NCBI GenBank assembly: GCA_947085425.1
Contig: CAMTWK010000018.1
Coordinates: 28,463-92,462 of the forward strand
Direction of reading: 5' to 3'
DNA: 64,000 nt
Source: UKL13-2 sp947085425
GTDB taxonomy: Bacteria > Pseudomonadota > Gammaproteobacteria > Burkholderiales > Usitatibacteraceae
The translations under genes were made by a program, and so were the position numbers. Of the stretch, positions 53,254 to 62,843 are shown piece after piece. The notes under the pieces were generated by a model, which worked only from the letters and a program-made list of their open reading frames with translations, ran no database searches and was not told the DNA's origin. The number at the start of each line of letters is the position of its first letter. Position 1 is the stretch's first letter.

Positions 53254-55164
53254 ATGTGTGGCATCGCCGGATTTTTCTCCCAGCACAATATGGCACCCGC
53301 TGTGGCCGATGCCATGATGTCCGCCCTGAAAAATCGTGGCCCGGATGCACAACACATCGCCCGTTGGCAGTCGGACTGGTCGCCTGTTAATGCCGGTTCA
53401 ACTCCGCACGCGGCTGTGCATAATCCACCAAGTGCGGCTAATGCACTCATCCACGCCCGTCTGTCGATCATCGACCCGCGGCCGATTGCCGATCAGCCGA
53501 TGCAAAACGACACCGGCGATATTTGGATTTGTTACAACGGCGAAGTGTATGACTGGGCGGTTGACGCTGAAGAATTAACCAAACTCGGCGCGGTTTTTCG
53601 TACCCGCTCCGATACGGAGTTCATCCTGCGCGCTTATGAAGCGTGGGGCATCGATATGTTGCCGCGCCTGCGTGGCATGTTTGCCATTGCCATTCTTGAT
53701 TTGCGTTTAAAGAAGCTCTGGTTGGTGCGTGATCGTATGGGGCTCAAACCGATGGTGTATTCACTCATCGATGGCAATCTGGCGTTTGGTTCTACCGTGC
53801 GATCGGTGTTGCCGTTTGTTCCCAACAGCAAACGTGAATGGAATCCACACGCCATTGATGCCTATTTGGCGCATCGTTATATTCCCGCGCCGCGCACCGT
53901 ATTCGCCAACATCAACCGCCTGCCGAACGCGCATTGGTTGCAGTTTGATTTGCAGACCCGCAGCGTCGTGACCCAATGTTATTGGCAGCCACCCACCGCT
54001 GTACAACCCGTCGCTGTGGCGGGCAACAAGTGGCTCGCGACGCTCGATGCCGCGATCGCCATGCGTACGGTCGCCGACCGTCCACTGGGCGTGTTTTTAT
54101 CGTCAGGCATCGACTCCTCAACCGTGGCTGCACGGCTGGCAGCTTCCGGTCATCAGCAGTTGCAATCCTTTACCGCAGGATTTGCCGACACTGATTTGGA
54201 TGAATCACCACGTGCCAAACAAATTGCCGAGACGCTCGGTTTTCCAAATTTAACCATCGCCATACCACAGACCATCCGCGACGACATTGATCACATCATC
54301 GCCGATTTGGACGAACCATTTGCCGATCCATCGGCGATCCCCACCTGGTACTTGGCGCGGGAAACCAGCAAACACGTCAAAGTGGTGCTCGGCGGAGATG
54401 GCGGTGACGAAATATTTGCCGGCTATAAACGCTTTGAAAAACATCTGAAAACATCCTGGCGGCGGACATTTCTTGCCGGCAACAACAGTTGGTCCAGCGT
54501 GCGGGATGTGGGCGGCAGTCGCAGCACAAAATTTGTGGACGAGGTGCGTATGGATTGGTGGCATGCTTACAGCCTGCGCTTTTCCGGTTTTACGCCGTCA
54601 CAGCGAGCGGCGCTACAACCAAAATTAAAAAACAAAAGTCTGGTGTACTGGCGTGGCTTGAGCCAAAAATGTCTGAAAACGCGCTCTCCTATTAGAGAGT
54701 TGCTGGCGATCGATCAACAGAATTATTTGCCTGAATACATTTTGCGTAAGGGCGATTTATGTACCATGGCACACGGACTGGAATTGCGTGCCCCGCTGTT
54801 GGATCATCGCTGGGTGGAATTGGCCGCAAGCATGCCTGACGCACAACGATTCACCCGACCTGCCAAATTAATATTTTCGAAAGCCATGCCACAGCTTGAT
54901 CAACTCAATTTGTTTGAGGCCAAGAAAAAGGGTTTTAACCCGCCATTAAAAACCTGGCTCAATACAGATCTGGCCGACCGGCTTGAGCCGATGCCGGCCT
55001 TACTTGAGGCGGTGAGTGATGGGCAGATCAACGCCCGATCAACCGCCGAGCTGGTCGGCCTCTACAAAAAAGGTCGTCACCAATTGGCTGAGCAGGTATT
55101 GCAACTGCTGTTTTTGCAAATTTCACTCAGCCAACTCGATACCTTGCGTAAACAACTGCCATGA
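53254..55164 (+). CDS. Asparagine synthase-like glutamine amidotransferase (2)
   Basis: 636 residues, second AsnB paralogue in the operon. The glutaminase domain starts MCGIAGFFSQHN with Cys2, has LKNRGPDAQH and NGEVYDW; the synthetase domain has GVFLSSGIDSSTVAA. It is clearly diverged from the first copy, including a longer loop near residue 45-60 (SPVNAGSTPHAAVHN), so it is not a recent duplicate and likely has another acceptor. Start set by MCG; its stop overlaps the next ATG. Confidence 0.9.
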   Translation: MCGIAGFFSQHNMAPAVADAMMSALKNRGPDAQHIARWQSDWSPVNAGSTPHAAVHNPPSAANALIHARLSIIDPRPIADQPMQNDTGDIWICYNGEVYDWAVDAEELTKLGAVFRTRSDTEFILRAYEAWGIDMLPRLRGMFAIAILDLRLKKLWLVRDRMGLKPMVYSLIDGNLAFGSTVRSVLPFVPNSKREWNPHAIDAYLAHRYIPAPRTVFANINRLPNAHWLQFDLQTRSVVTQCYWQPPTAVQPVAVAGNKWLATLDAAIAMRTVADRPLGVFLSSGIDSSTVAARLAASGHQQLQSFTAGFADTDLDESPRAKQIAETLGFPNLTIAIPQTIRDDIDHIIADLDEPFADPSAIPTWYLARETSKHVKVVLGGDGGDEIFAGYKRFEKHLKTSWRRTFLAGNNSWSSVRDVGGSRSTKFVDEVRMDWWHAYSLRFSGFTPSQRAALQPKLKNKSLVYWRGLSQKCLKTRSPIRELLAIDQQNYLPEYILRKGDLCTMAHGLELRAPLLDHRWVELAASMPDAQRFTRPAKLIFSKAMPQLDQLNLFEAKKKGFNPPLKTWLNTDLADRLEPMPALLEAVSDGQINARSTAELVGLYKKGRHQLAEQVLQLLFLQISLSQLDTLRKQLP

Positions 55165-56294
55165 ACAGTTCCCCACCTTTGATCTCTCATGCCGATGCCG
55201 CCAATGCCAAACGCGTGTTGATCATCAACGTCACGCGCATCGGTGACACGCTACTGGCCACTCCGGCAATCCGGGCCATTGCCGCGTTTTTCCCCAATGC
55301 AGAAATCACCTGTCTGGGCCACCCCGCCCGTTATACGGTGCTGGAAAACCTACCCTACCTCACCAAGGTGGGTGCGGTCAGCAAAAAAAGTGCCTGGCAT
55401 CGAGGTTGGGTTGATGTGTTTTCCGAACCAGAATACGACTACGCATTTGTGTGGGGTCAGGACCGCTCCCTGGTCGGGTATGCCTGCCGCAAGGCCCGAC
55501 ATGTGATCGCAGAACAACAGCAAAGCACTCGTCTTAATAAAAAACTATTGATGGCATTTGGTGCGCCACCACAAAACAGCATTCACGCCGTGGCCTGGTT
55601 TTTATCCATGATTCAGGCGGCCGGCATTGTGCACCAGGGTTACGAACTTGATTATGTGGTGACGCCTGCCGAACGTGAGGCCGCCGCGGCAAGGTTATAC
55701 GGCATGCTTGGTGCTTCAAATAATTTGCCCAAGGTTGGTTTTCAAGTGGCCAGTTTTGCCACCAAGGCGTGGCGAGATTGGCCGATTAGCCGATTCATCG
55801 AACTGGGCTTACGGATTGTTCAACACTACCCGGACGCACGCTTTGTTTGTTTTGGTGCGGCCGATGATCAGGAACGTATTGCCGAGCTGGAACGATCGTT
55901 ACGTGGCCGCGTGTTGAGTTTTGCCGGGCAAACGACGCTGCGCGAATCTGCGGCGATCATGTCACATCTCGATTTATACGTCGGTATTGATACGGGTCCC
56001 ACTCACTTATATAGCGCACTAAAACAACCGATGGTGGTTTTATATCATCCGACCATTCCAAGCGCGCTGTATAAACCAATCGGGCACCCGGTGTTTTCGG
56101 CCATTGATCATCCACTGGCAGGCCCGCGCTGTCGGGATCAAGTTTCCATGATCGAAATTGCTGTCGAGCCGGTGTGGAAGGCGGTGGAGAATGCGCTCGA
56201 AGGCGAGGCATCACGCTTACCCGGCATGCCCAGCCCGGGCATCGACGAAGGGGTGGTGACGTGGCCTGGTGATGCGTTGCCTTATCAGCAATAA
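55161..56294 (+). CDS. Glycosyltransferase family 9 (heptosyltransferase-like)
   Basis: 377 residues. The N-terminal VLIINVTRIGDTLLATPAIRAIAAFFPNAEIT is the GT9 signature, shared by LPS heptosyltransferases. The C-terminal half has VGFQVASFATKAWRDWP and the donor-site DLYVGIDTGPTHLYSAL. It may add heptose or a related sugar to LPS or a capsule. The ATG overlaps the stop of the second AsnB gene. It converges on the giant glycosyltransferase gene 22 bases on. Confidence 0.9.
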   Translation: MNSSPPLISHADAANAKRVLIINVTRIGDTLLATPAIRAIAAFFPNAEITCLGHPARYTVLENLPYLTKVGAVSKKSAWHRGWVDVFSEPEYDYAFVWGQDRSLVGYACRKARHVIAEQQQSTRLNKKLLMAFGAPPQNSIHAVAWFLSMIQAAGIVHQGYELDYVVTPAEREAAAARLYGMLGASNNLPKVGFQVASFATKAWRDWPISRFIELGLRIVQHYPDARFVCFGAADDQERIAELERSLRGRVLSFAGQTTLRESAAIMSHLDLYVGIDTGPTHLYSALKQPMVVLYHPTIPSALYKPIGHPVFSAIDHPLAGPRCRDQVSMIEIAVEPVWKAVENALEGEASRLPGMPSPGIDEGVVTWPGDALPYQQ

Positions 56295-56316
56295 AATTGC
56301 CAATGAGTGAAACGGG

Positions 56317-59300
56317 CTACGGTTCGATTTCCAATAAACCGATCAATATTTGTGATGCCGTGGCACGGGAAAAATATTGGTCAATATTGGCCAGACCATT
56401 GGACCGGAGTTGATTCCACAAGGTCTCGTCGCAATTGGCGCGAATAATGGCATCGGCAAATTCTTCCGCTGTGTCAGCGCGCAACACATCTACGTTGTCA
56501 CGTAAATACATCCCCTCCACCGATGGTGAAGTGGCGATCACCGGCACACCATACTGCATGGCGATATTGACCTTGCCTTTGACGCCCGCACCATAACGCA
56601 GCGGTGAAATCGACAGTCTTGCATTGTCATAGTACGGACCGACATCGGGCACAAATCCGGCAATGACAAAATCTTTGGCGGCAAATTTTTGCAGGCCGGG
56701 TGGCGCATTGCTGCCAATTACCGTCGTGACGATATTGGCGTTTTTTGCACGCAAAATCGGCAACACATTTTCCACGTACCAGGTGATCGCATCGAGGTTG
56801 GGAGGATGCCGGAAGCCGCCGATAAAGACCACCCCTTGGCGCTCGGCAAATGACTTTGGTCCGGGCATATTGACGTGAATATTCGACAAAATGTTGACCC
56901 GAACTTCTGGCGCAATTTCCGTGAGTAATTTTTCTTCGAGCGGACTGACAACCAGGGTCAGGTCGGCTTTGACCATGATGTCGAGTTCTTGCCTTTTCAT
57001 GCGCGCAGCCGCAGTTCGCATGATGCTGTCGTTGGCCAGCTCGGCTTCGCGTTCTTGGCGTAAGAAATGTAAATCAACCGTGTCAAAAATCAAACGTGCA
57101 CGCGGTGCCGCGCGCTTCACCGTATCAACGTGTTTGACCGCAACCGTGGCGCGCGACAGAAATATCACTTCATATTCAGCTGCGTGACGCTCCAAAAAGC
57201 GGGTGACGTTGGATTCGACCGGGTGGTAAATCACTTCCACTCCCAGCGCCTGAATTTGTGAGACATAAGGCTCACGAAACTCGAGATTGTCGGCCAGGAA
57301 CGTCACCTTGGCACCCATCTTGGCCATCAGGCCAAGCATTTCAAACATACGCAGACTGCCCGAATCCTGGTCCGGTGTGAGCATACAAGCATCCACCACC
57401 AACACGCGCCGTTTGGCGTAACGATCACGTTCGAGTTGTGGCATCAGGCCGTTGATGCGATGTTTGGCGAGCACATTGCGCCAGCGCACCAGAAAAGTTT
57501 GTTGATTGATCACCTGATATTTTTTGATGCCCTGGCTGACATCCGTGCCGGAACTTTGCCCTTCAAAGTGCACCACCACCGCGCGCGGTTGATAAAACAC
57601 TTTTTTGCCCGCTGCGCGCACTCGAAACGCCAGATCAGTGTCTTCGTAATAAGCCGGCGCATAACGCTCATCAAAACCACCGAGCTGATTCCAGAATTCC
57701 CGCTTGAGCAACAAACACGCGCCGGAGGTGTAATCCACTTCCCGCAAATAGTTGTAGGCCGGTTTGCTGGCGTCCTGATTACGCCCCCAATTCCACGCCG
57801 AGCCATCCCGCCAGACAATGCCACCCGCTTCCTGCAGTTGTCCGTTTGGATAAATCAGTTTTGCGCCGACCATCCCGACATCGGCCCGCTCGGTCCATAC
57901 ATCACGCATGGCCTTGAGCCAACCGTCCGTGACAATGATGTCGTTGTTCAAAATCAACACAAATTCGCCGCGCGCCATGGCGGCGGCTTTATTGCAGTTT
58001 CTTAAAAAACCGAGATTGGTGTCATTGCGTACCACGGTAATACCGGTGACAGGCAGCAACGCCTCACCGGCCGGTTCGGGTGAACAATCATCAATCACAA
58101 TGATTTCGATGGATTCGTCGGCGCAGGTGGCTTGAATACTTTTTAAGCAGGTGTAGGTCATGACGTGCTGACCATAAACCGGAATCACAATCGACACCTG
58201 CGGTGTCCTGCTGGTGGTGATCATCAGCGGTTCAATCACTTTTTCTTGCAGGTAAAGTGCCTTTAATTTGACCGTGTCATCGGCCTTGCGCACCAGTTTT
58301 TCGTGTACACGTTTGCCCAGCGCCACGGCACCCTGCTCGCGCAGGATTTGTTTGGCCACCGCCATACGATGTGGCAACGCCTTGCCGTTGCTGGCGGCGG
58401 TACGGCCGATGTGCAGGGTTTGTTTGATCAAATGCATCACCATGCGAATCGGCGCAGACAATTTCCATGAAGTCGAATTGGAAATTTGCGTGAAGGCTTC
58501 ACGCGCCGCATCACGTTCGTGTTCGAGCGTTTCACGGGTGCTTGCCAGCACATGGGTAAAGTCGGCCTGATTTTCGACGATCTGTGCATCCAGCCGCATG
58601 ATGTGATCGGCCATTTGCATATTCTGATCGGTCAATTCGCGCGTCATCGACATTTCGTGGTGGAGGGCTGCTGCAACGGTATTCAGCTCGTCACTGGCAG
58701 CTCCAAGCTCACTTTCCAGCACCAGACGGCGCGCTTCCAAGGCGGCCAAATCTGCATCCGCCTCGACACTGCGGCGTTTTAATTCTGTGCGCGCTTCCTG
58801 CTGGCCACAATCGACACCATAACGATACAGATCCGCCATCGACAATGCGTCGGTCTCACCCAGATGTTTCACCGGGTAATAGGCGCTCGCGCGTGGTGGC
58901 GCGATGTTGTGATCAGGTGGCGCTGTGGCACCAACGGTTATCGGCTCAACGTAGCGGGAAATACCCGCGTCGGGGTGACGTTTTTTAACTTCGTCCGTTG
59001 CCGCCGGCTTGGTCGCAGCCATGGCGATCAACGCTTCACACCACATCTGCGGCGCGGTGTCCCAAGCGAGCAAACGGGCGTGGGCGACGTCTGTCAAGCG
59101 TTCCGTGAACGCGCCCAATCGGGACGCGACGATCGGCAACCCGGCATCAAGCGCCATGCCGAGTGTGTAGGAAAAACTTTCCGGCACCTGCGCCGGGAAA
59201 AATATCACGTCCGGTTGTTCAATGGCGAGCCGTGTTGCCAACTCATCATCGTTATAACTGCCGGATGCATCCATCGGCAGCACCGGAAACGCCGGGATCG

Positions 59301-60123
59301 GCTCGGTGGTCGGGCCGATGATGCGAAAGTAAATGGGCAAATGCTGTTCGCTGGCATACCGCGCGCAGGCTGTGACCACATCGAGCCCTTTGCCAGGCGA
59401 CATCCGTCCCAACACCGCCACCTTGATGGGCGCAGCCGGTTGGCTTGTTTGCAGCGACGGGTGTTGCCACATCGTCAGCTTTAAACATGGATGACCAGCC
59501 TGAATCTGGCTCATCAAATATTGCGATGGCGCAAAAATTCTTGCCGCATTTTTAAGGAATTGCCCAGCCGATTCGCGCCATGTGACGAGTTCACCTGCGC
59601 CATCTGGCACACTTTCCATCACGCCACCTGCGGGCAAATGGTAATCCGGCGTGAGCGGCCAATGGTCATGAAGCGTGACATCAAATGGCACGACCAGGTC
59701 AGCCGGAAGTTCACGGACTTTTTCCGGCAGGCCGTGCAAATGATGAAAATGAACCCTGACAACGGCCAGAGATTGCAAACAAGCGATCAATTCCGACCAT
59801 TGCGACGGCACCGTGAACCAGACGCACCAAGCGGCATCCGATTCAGAACCGGACGCAGAGAATGCGGGATGAAGCCACTCGAGTTTGACCGCAAAATGCC
59901 CGGCGGGTCGCAATACCAGCACTTCGAAATGGGCAGCAAGCAGACTGGCCAAATCACGGATATGCCGCTCAACGCCGCCGCCCATGTCGTGGCTGACCAA
60001 CAAAATACGCGGTCGTTTCGAGGTGGACAGACGTTGCCAGGCAGCAAGATGCTGATTGGCGTCGGTGTGACGATCAGGCGTGGAGATGGTTTTATTGTTG
60101 GGGGGCATGAACAAGGTGGGCAC
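56317..60123 (-). CDS. Triple-domain glycosyltransferase (GT4 - coiled coil - GT2 - GT4)
   Basis: 1268 residues. Residues about 37-380 are a GT-B domain (RILLVSHDMGGGVERHIRDL; VAVLGRMSPGKGLDV). A coiled-coil-rich linker follows (about 440-570). Then a GT2 domain (VSIVIPVYGQHVMTYTCLKSIQ and EIIVIDDCSPE at about 650; later FDERYAPAYYEDTDLAFRVR) and a second GT-B (from VLVVDACMLTPDQDSGSLRM to the end). Such enzymes build repeating or branched units of O-antigen or capsule. The Pro/Lys-rich first 30 residues are uncertain; an ATG six codons in is possible. Confidence 0.88.
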   Translation of the reverse strand: MPTLFMPPNNKTISTPDRHTDANQHLAAWQRLSTSKRPRILLVSHDMGGGVERHIRDLASLLAAHFEVLVLRPAGHFAVKLEWLHPAFSASGSESDAAWCVWFTVPSQWSELIACLQSLAVVRVHFHHLHGLPEKVRELPADLVVPFDVTLHDHWPLTPDYHLPAGGVMESVPDGAGELVTWRESAGQFLKNAARIFAPSQYLMSQIQAGHPCLKLTMWQHPSLQTSQPAAPIKVAVLGRMSPGKGLDVVTACARYASEQHLPIYFRIIGPTTEPIPAFPVLPMDASGSYNDDELATRLAIEQPDVIFFPAQVPESFSYTLGMALDAGLPIVASRLGAFTERLTDVAHARLLAWDTAPQMWCEALIAMAATKPAATDEVKKRHPDAGISRYVEPITVGATAPPDHNIAPPRASAYYPVKHLGETDALSMADLYRYGVDCGQQEARTELKRRSVEADADLAALEARRLVLESELGAASDELNTVAAALHHEMSMTRELTDQNMQMADHIMRLDAQIVENQADFTHVLASTRETLEHERDAAREAFTQISNSTSWKLSAPIRMVMHLIKQTLHIGRTAASNGKALPHRMAVAKQILREQGAVALGKRVHEKLVRKADDTVKLKALYLQEKVIEPLMITTSRTPQVSIVIPVYGQHVMTYTCLKSIQATCADESIEIIVIDDCSPEPAGEALLPVTGITVVRNDTNLGFLRNCNKAAAMARGEFVLILNNDIIVTDGWLKAMRDVWTERADVGMVGAKLIYPNGQLQEAGGIVWRDGSAWNWGRNQDASKPAYNYLREVDYTSGACLLLKREFWNQLGGFDERYAPAYYEDTDLAFRVRAAGKKVFYQPRAVVVHFEGQSSGTDVSQGIKKYQVINQQTFLVRWRNVLAKHRINGLMPQLERDRYAKRRVLVVDACMLTPDQDSGSLRMFEMLGLMAKMGAKVTFLADNLEFREPYVSQIQALGVEVIYHPVESNVTRFLERHAAEYEVIFLSRATVAVKHVDTVKRAAPRARLIFDTVDLHFLRQEREAELANDSIMRTAAARMKRQELDIMVKADLTLVVSPLEEKLLTEIAPEVRVNILSNIHVNMPGPKSFAERQGVVFIGGFRHPPNLDAITWYVENVLPILRAKNANIVTTVIGSNAPPGLQKFAAKDFVIAGFVPDVGPYYDNARLSISPLRYGAGVKGKVNIAMQYGVPVIATSPSVEGMYLRDNVDVLRADTAEEFADAIIRANCDETLWNQLRSNGLANIDQYFSRATASQILIGLLEIEP

Positions 60124-60234
60124 AGAGTTTCAAAGTTGCCGCGAAAAAAACGCCGCAATAGCAACCAACGACTGCAGTCGACAACCGCAGCCAACGACGG
60201 CAGCCAGAATTATAGGTTGGTTGTGCCGTCAAAG

Positions 60235-61161
60235 CTAAGATCGGGGTGAACGTAAGGCGAGAAAAATGCCGGTCAGCAATAAGCCAAAGCCGACCAGTTG
60301 TAACCACACAAATCGCTCGTCAAACATCCACCAGGCCAACAATGCCGAGCCGATCGGCTCAGCGAGAATGGCGATGGCGACCAATGCGGGGGTGAGATGT
60401 TTCAGTGACCAATTGATCCCCGTGTGACCGAGCAATTGTGGACCCAGCGCCAAGCCAATCAAACATAACCAGCCTAACTGGCTGAAATGGCTCAAATTGG
60501 TATTGGCGAGCAGCGCAAACAGCCCTAAAAACACCGCAGCAGCAGAAAACACCAGCGCCACATACAGCCAAATCGACACGACGCCAGCCAGCCGTCGACC
60601 GATCAGTAAATAACCGCATACCGTTAACGACCCGACCAACGCCAGCGAATTGCCCAATGCCGGGTTAAGGTGCGTGACCTGCGCGGTGGATTGTTGGGCG
60701 GTGGGGGCCAGCATGGTGTCCGACAGGAAAATACACAGGCTGCCGAGCATGGCGGTGGCAATGCCCACCGCCAACCAGCCGCCAACGCGCTCGCGAAACA
60801 GCAACCACGAAATTAGCGCAATCCAAATTGGATTGGTGGTCACCAAGGCGGCACTGCTGGCAACCGAGGTGTAAGCCAATGACGAAATCCACGAGGCAAA
60901 ATGCAGCGCGAGAAAAAAGCCGGCGGCAATAATCAGCAACCAGACTTGTTTGGACATGGCGCGTATTTCGGCTCTTCGCTGCGGCCTGGCGCCGACAAAA
61001 ACAACCAAGATAAACGCCGCAATGGCCAATCGCCAGAATGCAATCGCCAACGATGGCACGCCCTCCTGTTGGGCGAATCGAATCATGATGGCGGCAGTGG
61101 AAACAATCGCCACCGACACACCCAATACTGCCAATGGCACCGCGGCGTGACCGACTTTCAT
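60235..61161 (-). CDS. EamA/DMT-family transporter
   Basis: 308 residues, about ten membrane helices in two repeats of five, as in RhaT/YdcZ-type drug/metabolite exporters. The first repeat ends near ALVTTNPIWIALISWLLF and the second has LAEPIGSALLAWWMFDERF, the EamA pattern. Inner membrane; substrate unknown. Not obviously part of the glycan operon, though it lies 111 bases after the triple glycosyltransferase start on the same strand. Confidence 0.9.
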   Translation of the reverse strand: MKVGHAAVPLAVLGVSVAIVSTAAIMIRFAQQEGVPSLAIAFWRLAIAAFILVVFVGARPQRRAEIRAMSKQVWLLIIAAGFFLALHFASWISSLAYTSVASSAALVTTNPIWIALISWLLFRERVGGWLAVGIATAMLGSLCIFLSDTMLAPTAQQSTAQVTHLNPALGNSLALVGSLTVCGYLLIGRRLAGVVSIWLYVALVFSAAAVFLGLFALLANTNLSHFSQLGWLCLIGLALGPQLLGHTGINWSLKHLTPALVAIAILAEPIGSALLAWWMFDERFVWLQLVGFGLLLTGIFLALRSPRS

Positions 61162-61220
61162 TTGACAGAAAACACTTTAATTAAACTATGTAACAATTTG
61201 ATATTAAACAATTATTTATA

Positions 61221-61457
61221 CTAACAAATAAATTTAGCTGTCAATTTGCGAGCGAGAGGTGCCACAAAAAATACGGCTGGAAAAGCAAACGCCCAGGCCA
61301 CTAAAAAGGCCTTCATCCAGCGGCTAAAAAAATCCGCAACCCACCCCAAATTGACCAATGTGAGAATGGCGGACATGACAAACGCCATCAGCAACGACAT
61401 AAAAAAAGCAAACACAACGGCGGTAAATTTGGCTGGAATCATGAAAGATTGAATCAC
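61221..61457 (-). CDS. DUF2798 two-helix membrane protein
   Basis: 78 residues with two membrane helices: AVVFAFFMSLLMAFVMSAIL and FLVAWAFAFPAVFFVAPLA, matching the DUF2798 layout (FFMS...FP..V.VAPLARKL). Function unknown. Starts at ATG 61457 or, in better agreement with relatives, at MIPAKF (61442). Short and easily missed; it lies 15 bases after cysN on the same strand and may be co-transcribed with it. Confidence 0.82.
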   Translation of the reverse strand: MIQSFMIPAKFTAVVFAFFMSLLMAFVMSAILTLVNLGWVADFFSRWMKAFLVAWAFAFPAVFFVAPLARKLTAKFIC

Positions 61458-61472
61458 ATTGATGGATGAAAA

Positions 61473-62843
61473 TTACGGCGCGGACGAGTCAATTATCATG
61501 CCCGCGGCCACCGTCCGGTGAGTGGTTTCGTCAATCAACACAAAACAGCCGGTGGTGCGATTGGTTTCAAAGGCATCAAATATCAGCGGTTGTTGGATCG
61601 ATATTTGCACCCGTGCGATCTCGTTCATGGACATCACCGCTGGACCTTTACTGGCATGATCGTCCTGTGCAATGGCGCTGATGTCCGTTTTGGCGAGTGT
61701 TTCAACGTCCAAAAAGAAATCAATTTTTTCGACCAGCGCACGGGTCGAATGGCTGGTGTGTTTGAGCCAATAGCGCCGACCAAACTCCATTCTAGACGGG
61801 TCTAACCAGCACAAATTGGCTGAAAATGCGCTTTCCACATAGGGTTTGGCATTTATTTCGGCAGTACTGGCTGCATTGGATACCAGCATTCCACCGCGGG
61901 AAAGTTCAATTTGCCGGTCCAATACCAAGGTGACGGCCTGCTCTTCATGCGCCTCGGCTAGTGCGCCATCGACGGTGTGAATTTCCGCAATGATCGCGTT
62001 GTGTCCATTGGGTAAAATCAAAACAGGGTCGCCAACTTTTATGCTGCCACCGGCAATAGTGCCCTGATAACCACGTAATGCCTGCGTGGGGCCAAATTTG
62101 GTTTTGACGACCCGTTGCACCGGAAACCGGAACAAATGCCCGCCAGTGGCGGCAATTTGATGCGCCGTGGTGGTTTCCAGGGTCGCCAATAACGTCGGTC
62201 CGACATACCAAGGCATGGCCGCTGCGCCGGTTGTACGGCGGGTGGCGAGCATGTCGCCTTTCAACGCCGATATTGGAATAAACGAGACTTGCGCGAAATT
62301 GAGCTTGGCCAGAAATGGCGCAAATTCATCACGCAACCGGTTAAAGACTGCCTCGTCATAGCCAACCAGATCCATTTTGTTGATGGCCACCACCAAATGT
62401 GGAATATGTAACAACGAGGCAATCACAGCATGCCGACGCGATTGGGTACTGATTCCCCGCGCCGCGTCCACCAACACAATGGTTAAATCTGCCGTCGACG
62501 AACCGGTGATCATATTGCGCGTGTACTGCTCGTGCCCCGGCGTGTCGGCGATGATAAAACGTCGTTTGGGGGTGGTGAAATAACGATAAGCGACATCAAT
62601 GGTGATGCCCTGCTCACGTTCGGCAATCAGGCCGTCGGTCAACAAGGCAAAGTCAATCTCCTCGCCTGCCGGCACATGGCCGTGTTTGATGGTGGCGCCG
62701 GCCAGACTGGCTAGTTGATCCTCAAGAATGCCGTGGGACTCGTAAAGCAGGCGACCGATCAAAGTGCTTTTGCCGTCATCGACCGAGCCCGCCGTTGAAA
62801 AACGCAAAGTATCGACTTCATCCAGTTGATGAATGTCACGCAT
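61473..62843 (-). CDS. cysN: Sulfate adenylyltransferase subunit 1 (GTPase)
   Basis: The large, GTP-driven subunit of ATP sulfurylase, which activates sulfate to APS. 456 residues with G1 GSVDDGKST, switch I FATTPKRRF, G3 DTPGHEQY and G4 NKMD, then EF-Tu-like beta barrels. There is no fused APS kinase (CysC), so APS feeds either a separate kinase or direct APS reduction. The ATG at 62843 overlaps the last base of the cysD stop, showing coupling. Confidence 0.95.
   Translation of the reverse strand: MRDIHQLDEVDTLRFSTAGSVDDGKSTLIGRLLYESHGILEDQLASLAGATIKHGHVPAGEEIDFALLTDGLIAEREQGITIDVAYRYFTTPKRRFIIADTPGHEQYTRNMITGSSTADLTIVLVDAARGISTQSRRHAVIASLLHIPHLVVAINKMDLVGYDEAVFNRLRDEFAPFLAKLNFAQVSFIPISALKGDMLATRRTTGAAAMPWYVGPTLLATLETTTAHQIAATGGHLFRFPVQRVVKTKFGPTQALRGYQGTIAGGSIKVGDPVLILPNGHNAIIAEIHTVDGALAEAHEEQAVTLVLDRQIELSRGGMLVSNAASTAEINAKPYVESAFSANLCWLDPSRMEFGRRYWLKHTSHSTRALVEKIDFFLDVETLAKTDISAIAQDDHASKGPAVMSMNEIARVQISIQQPLIFDAFETNRTTGCFVLIDETTHRTVAAGMIIDSSAP

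Noticed and set aside
59491..60249. 252-codon plus-strand open frame opposite the triple glycosyltransferase gene
   Set aside because: It covers the N-terminal GT domain, whose motifs are on the minus strand; the plus-strand product is low in recognisable features.
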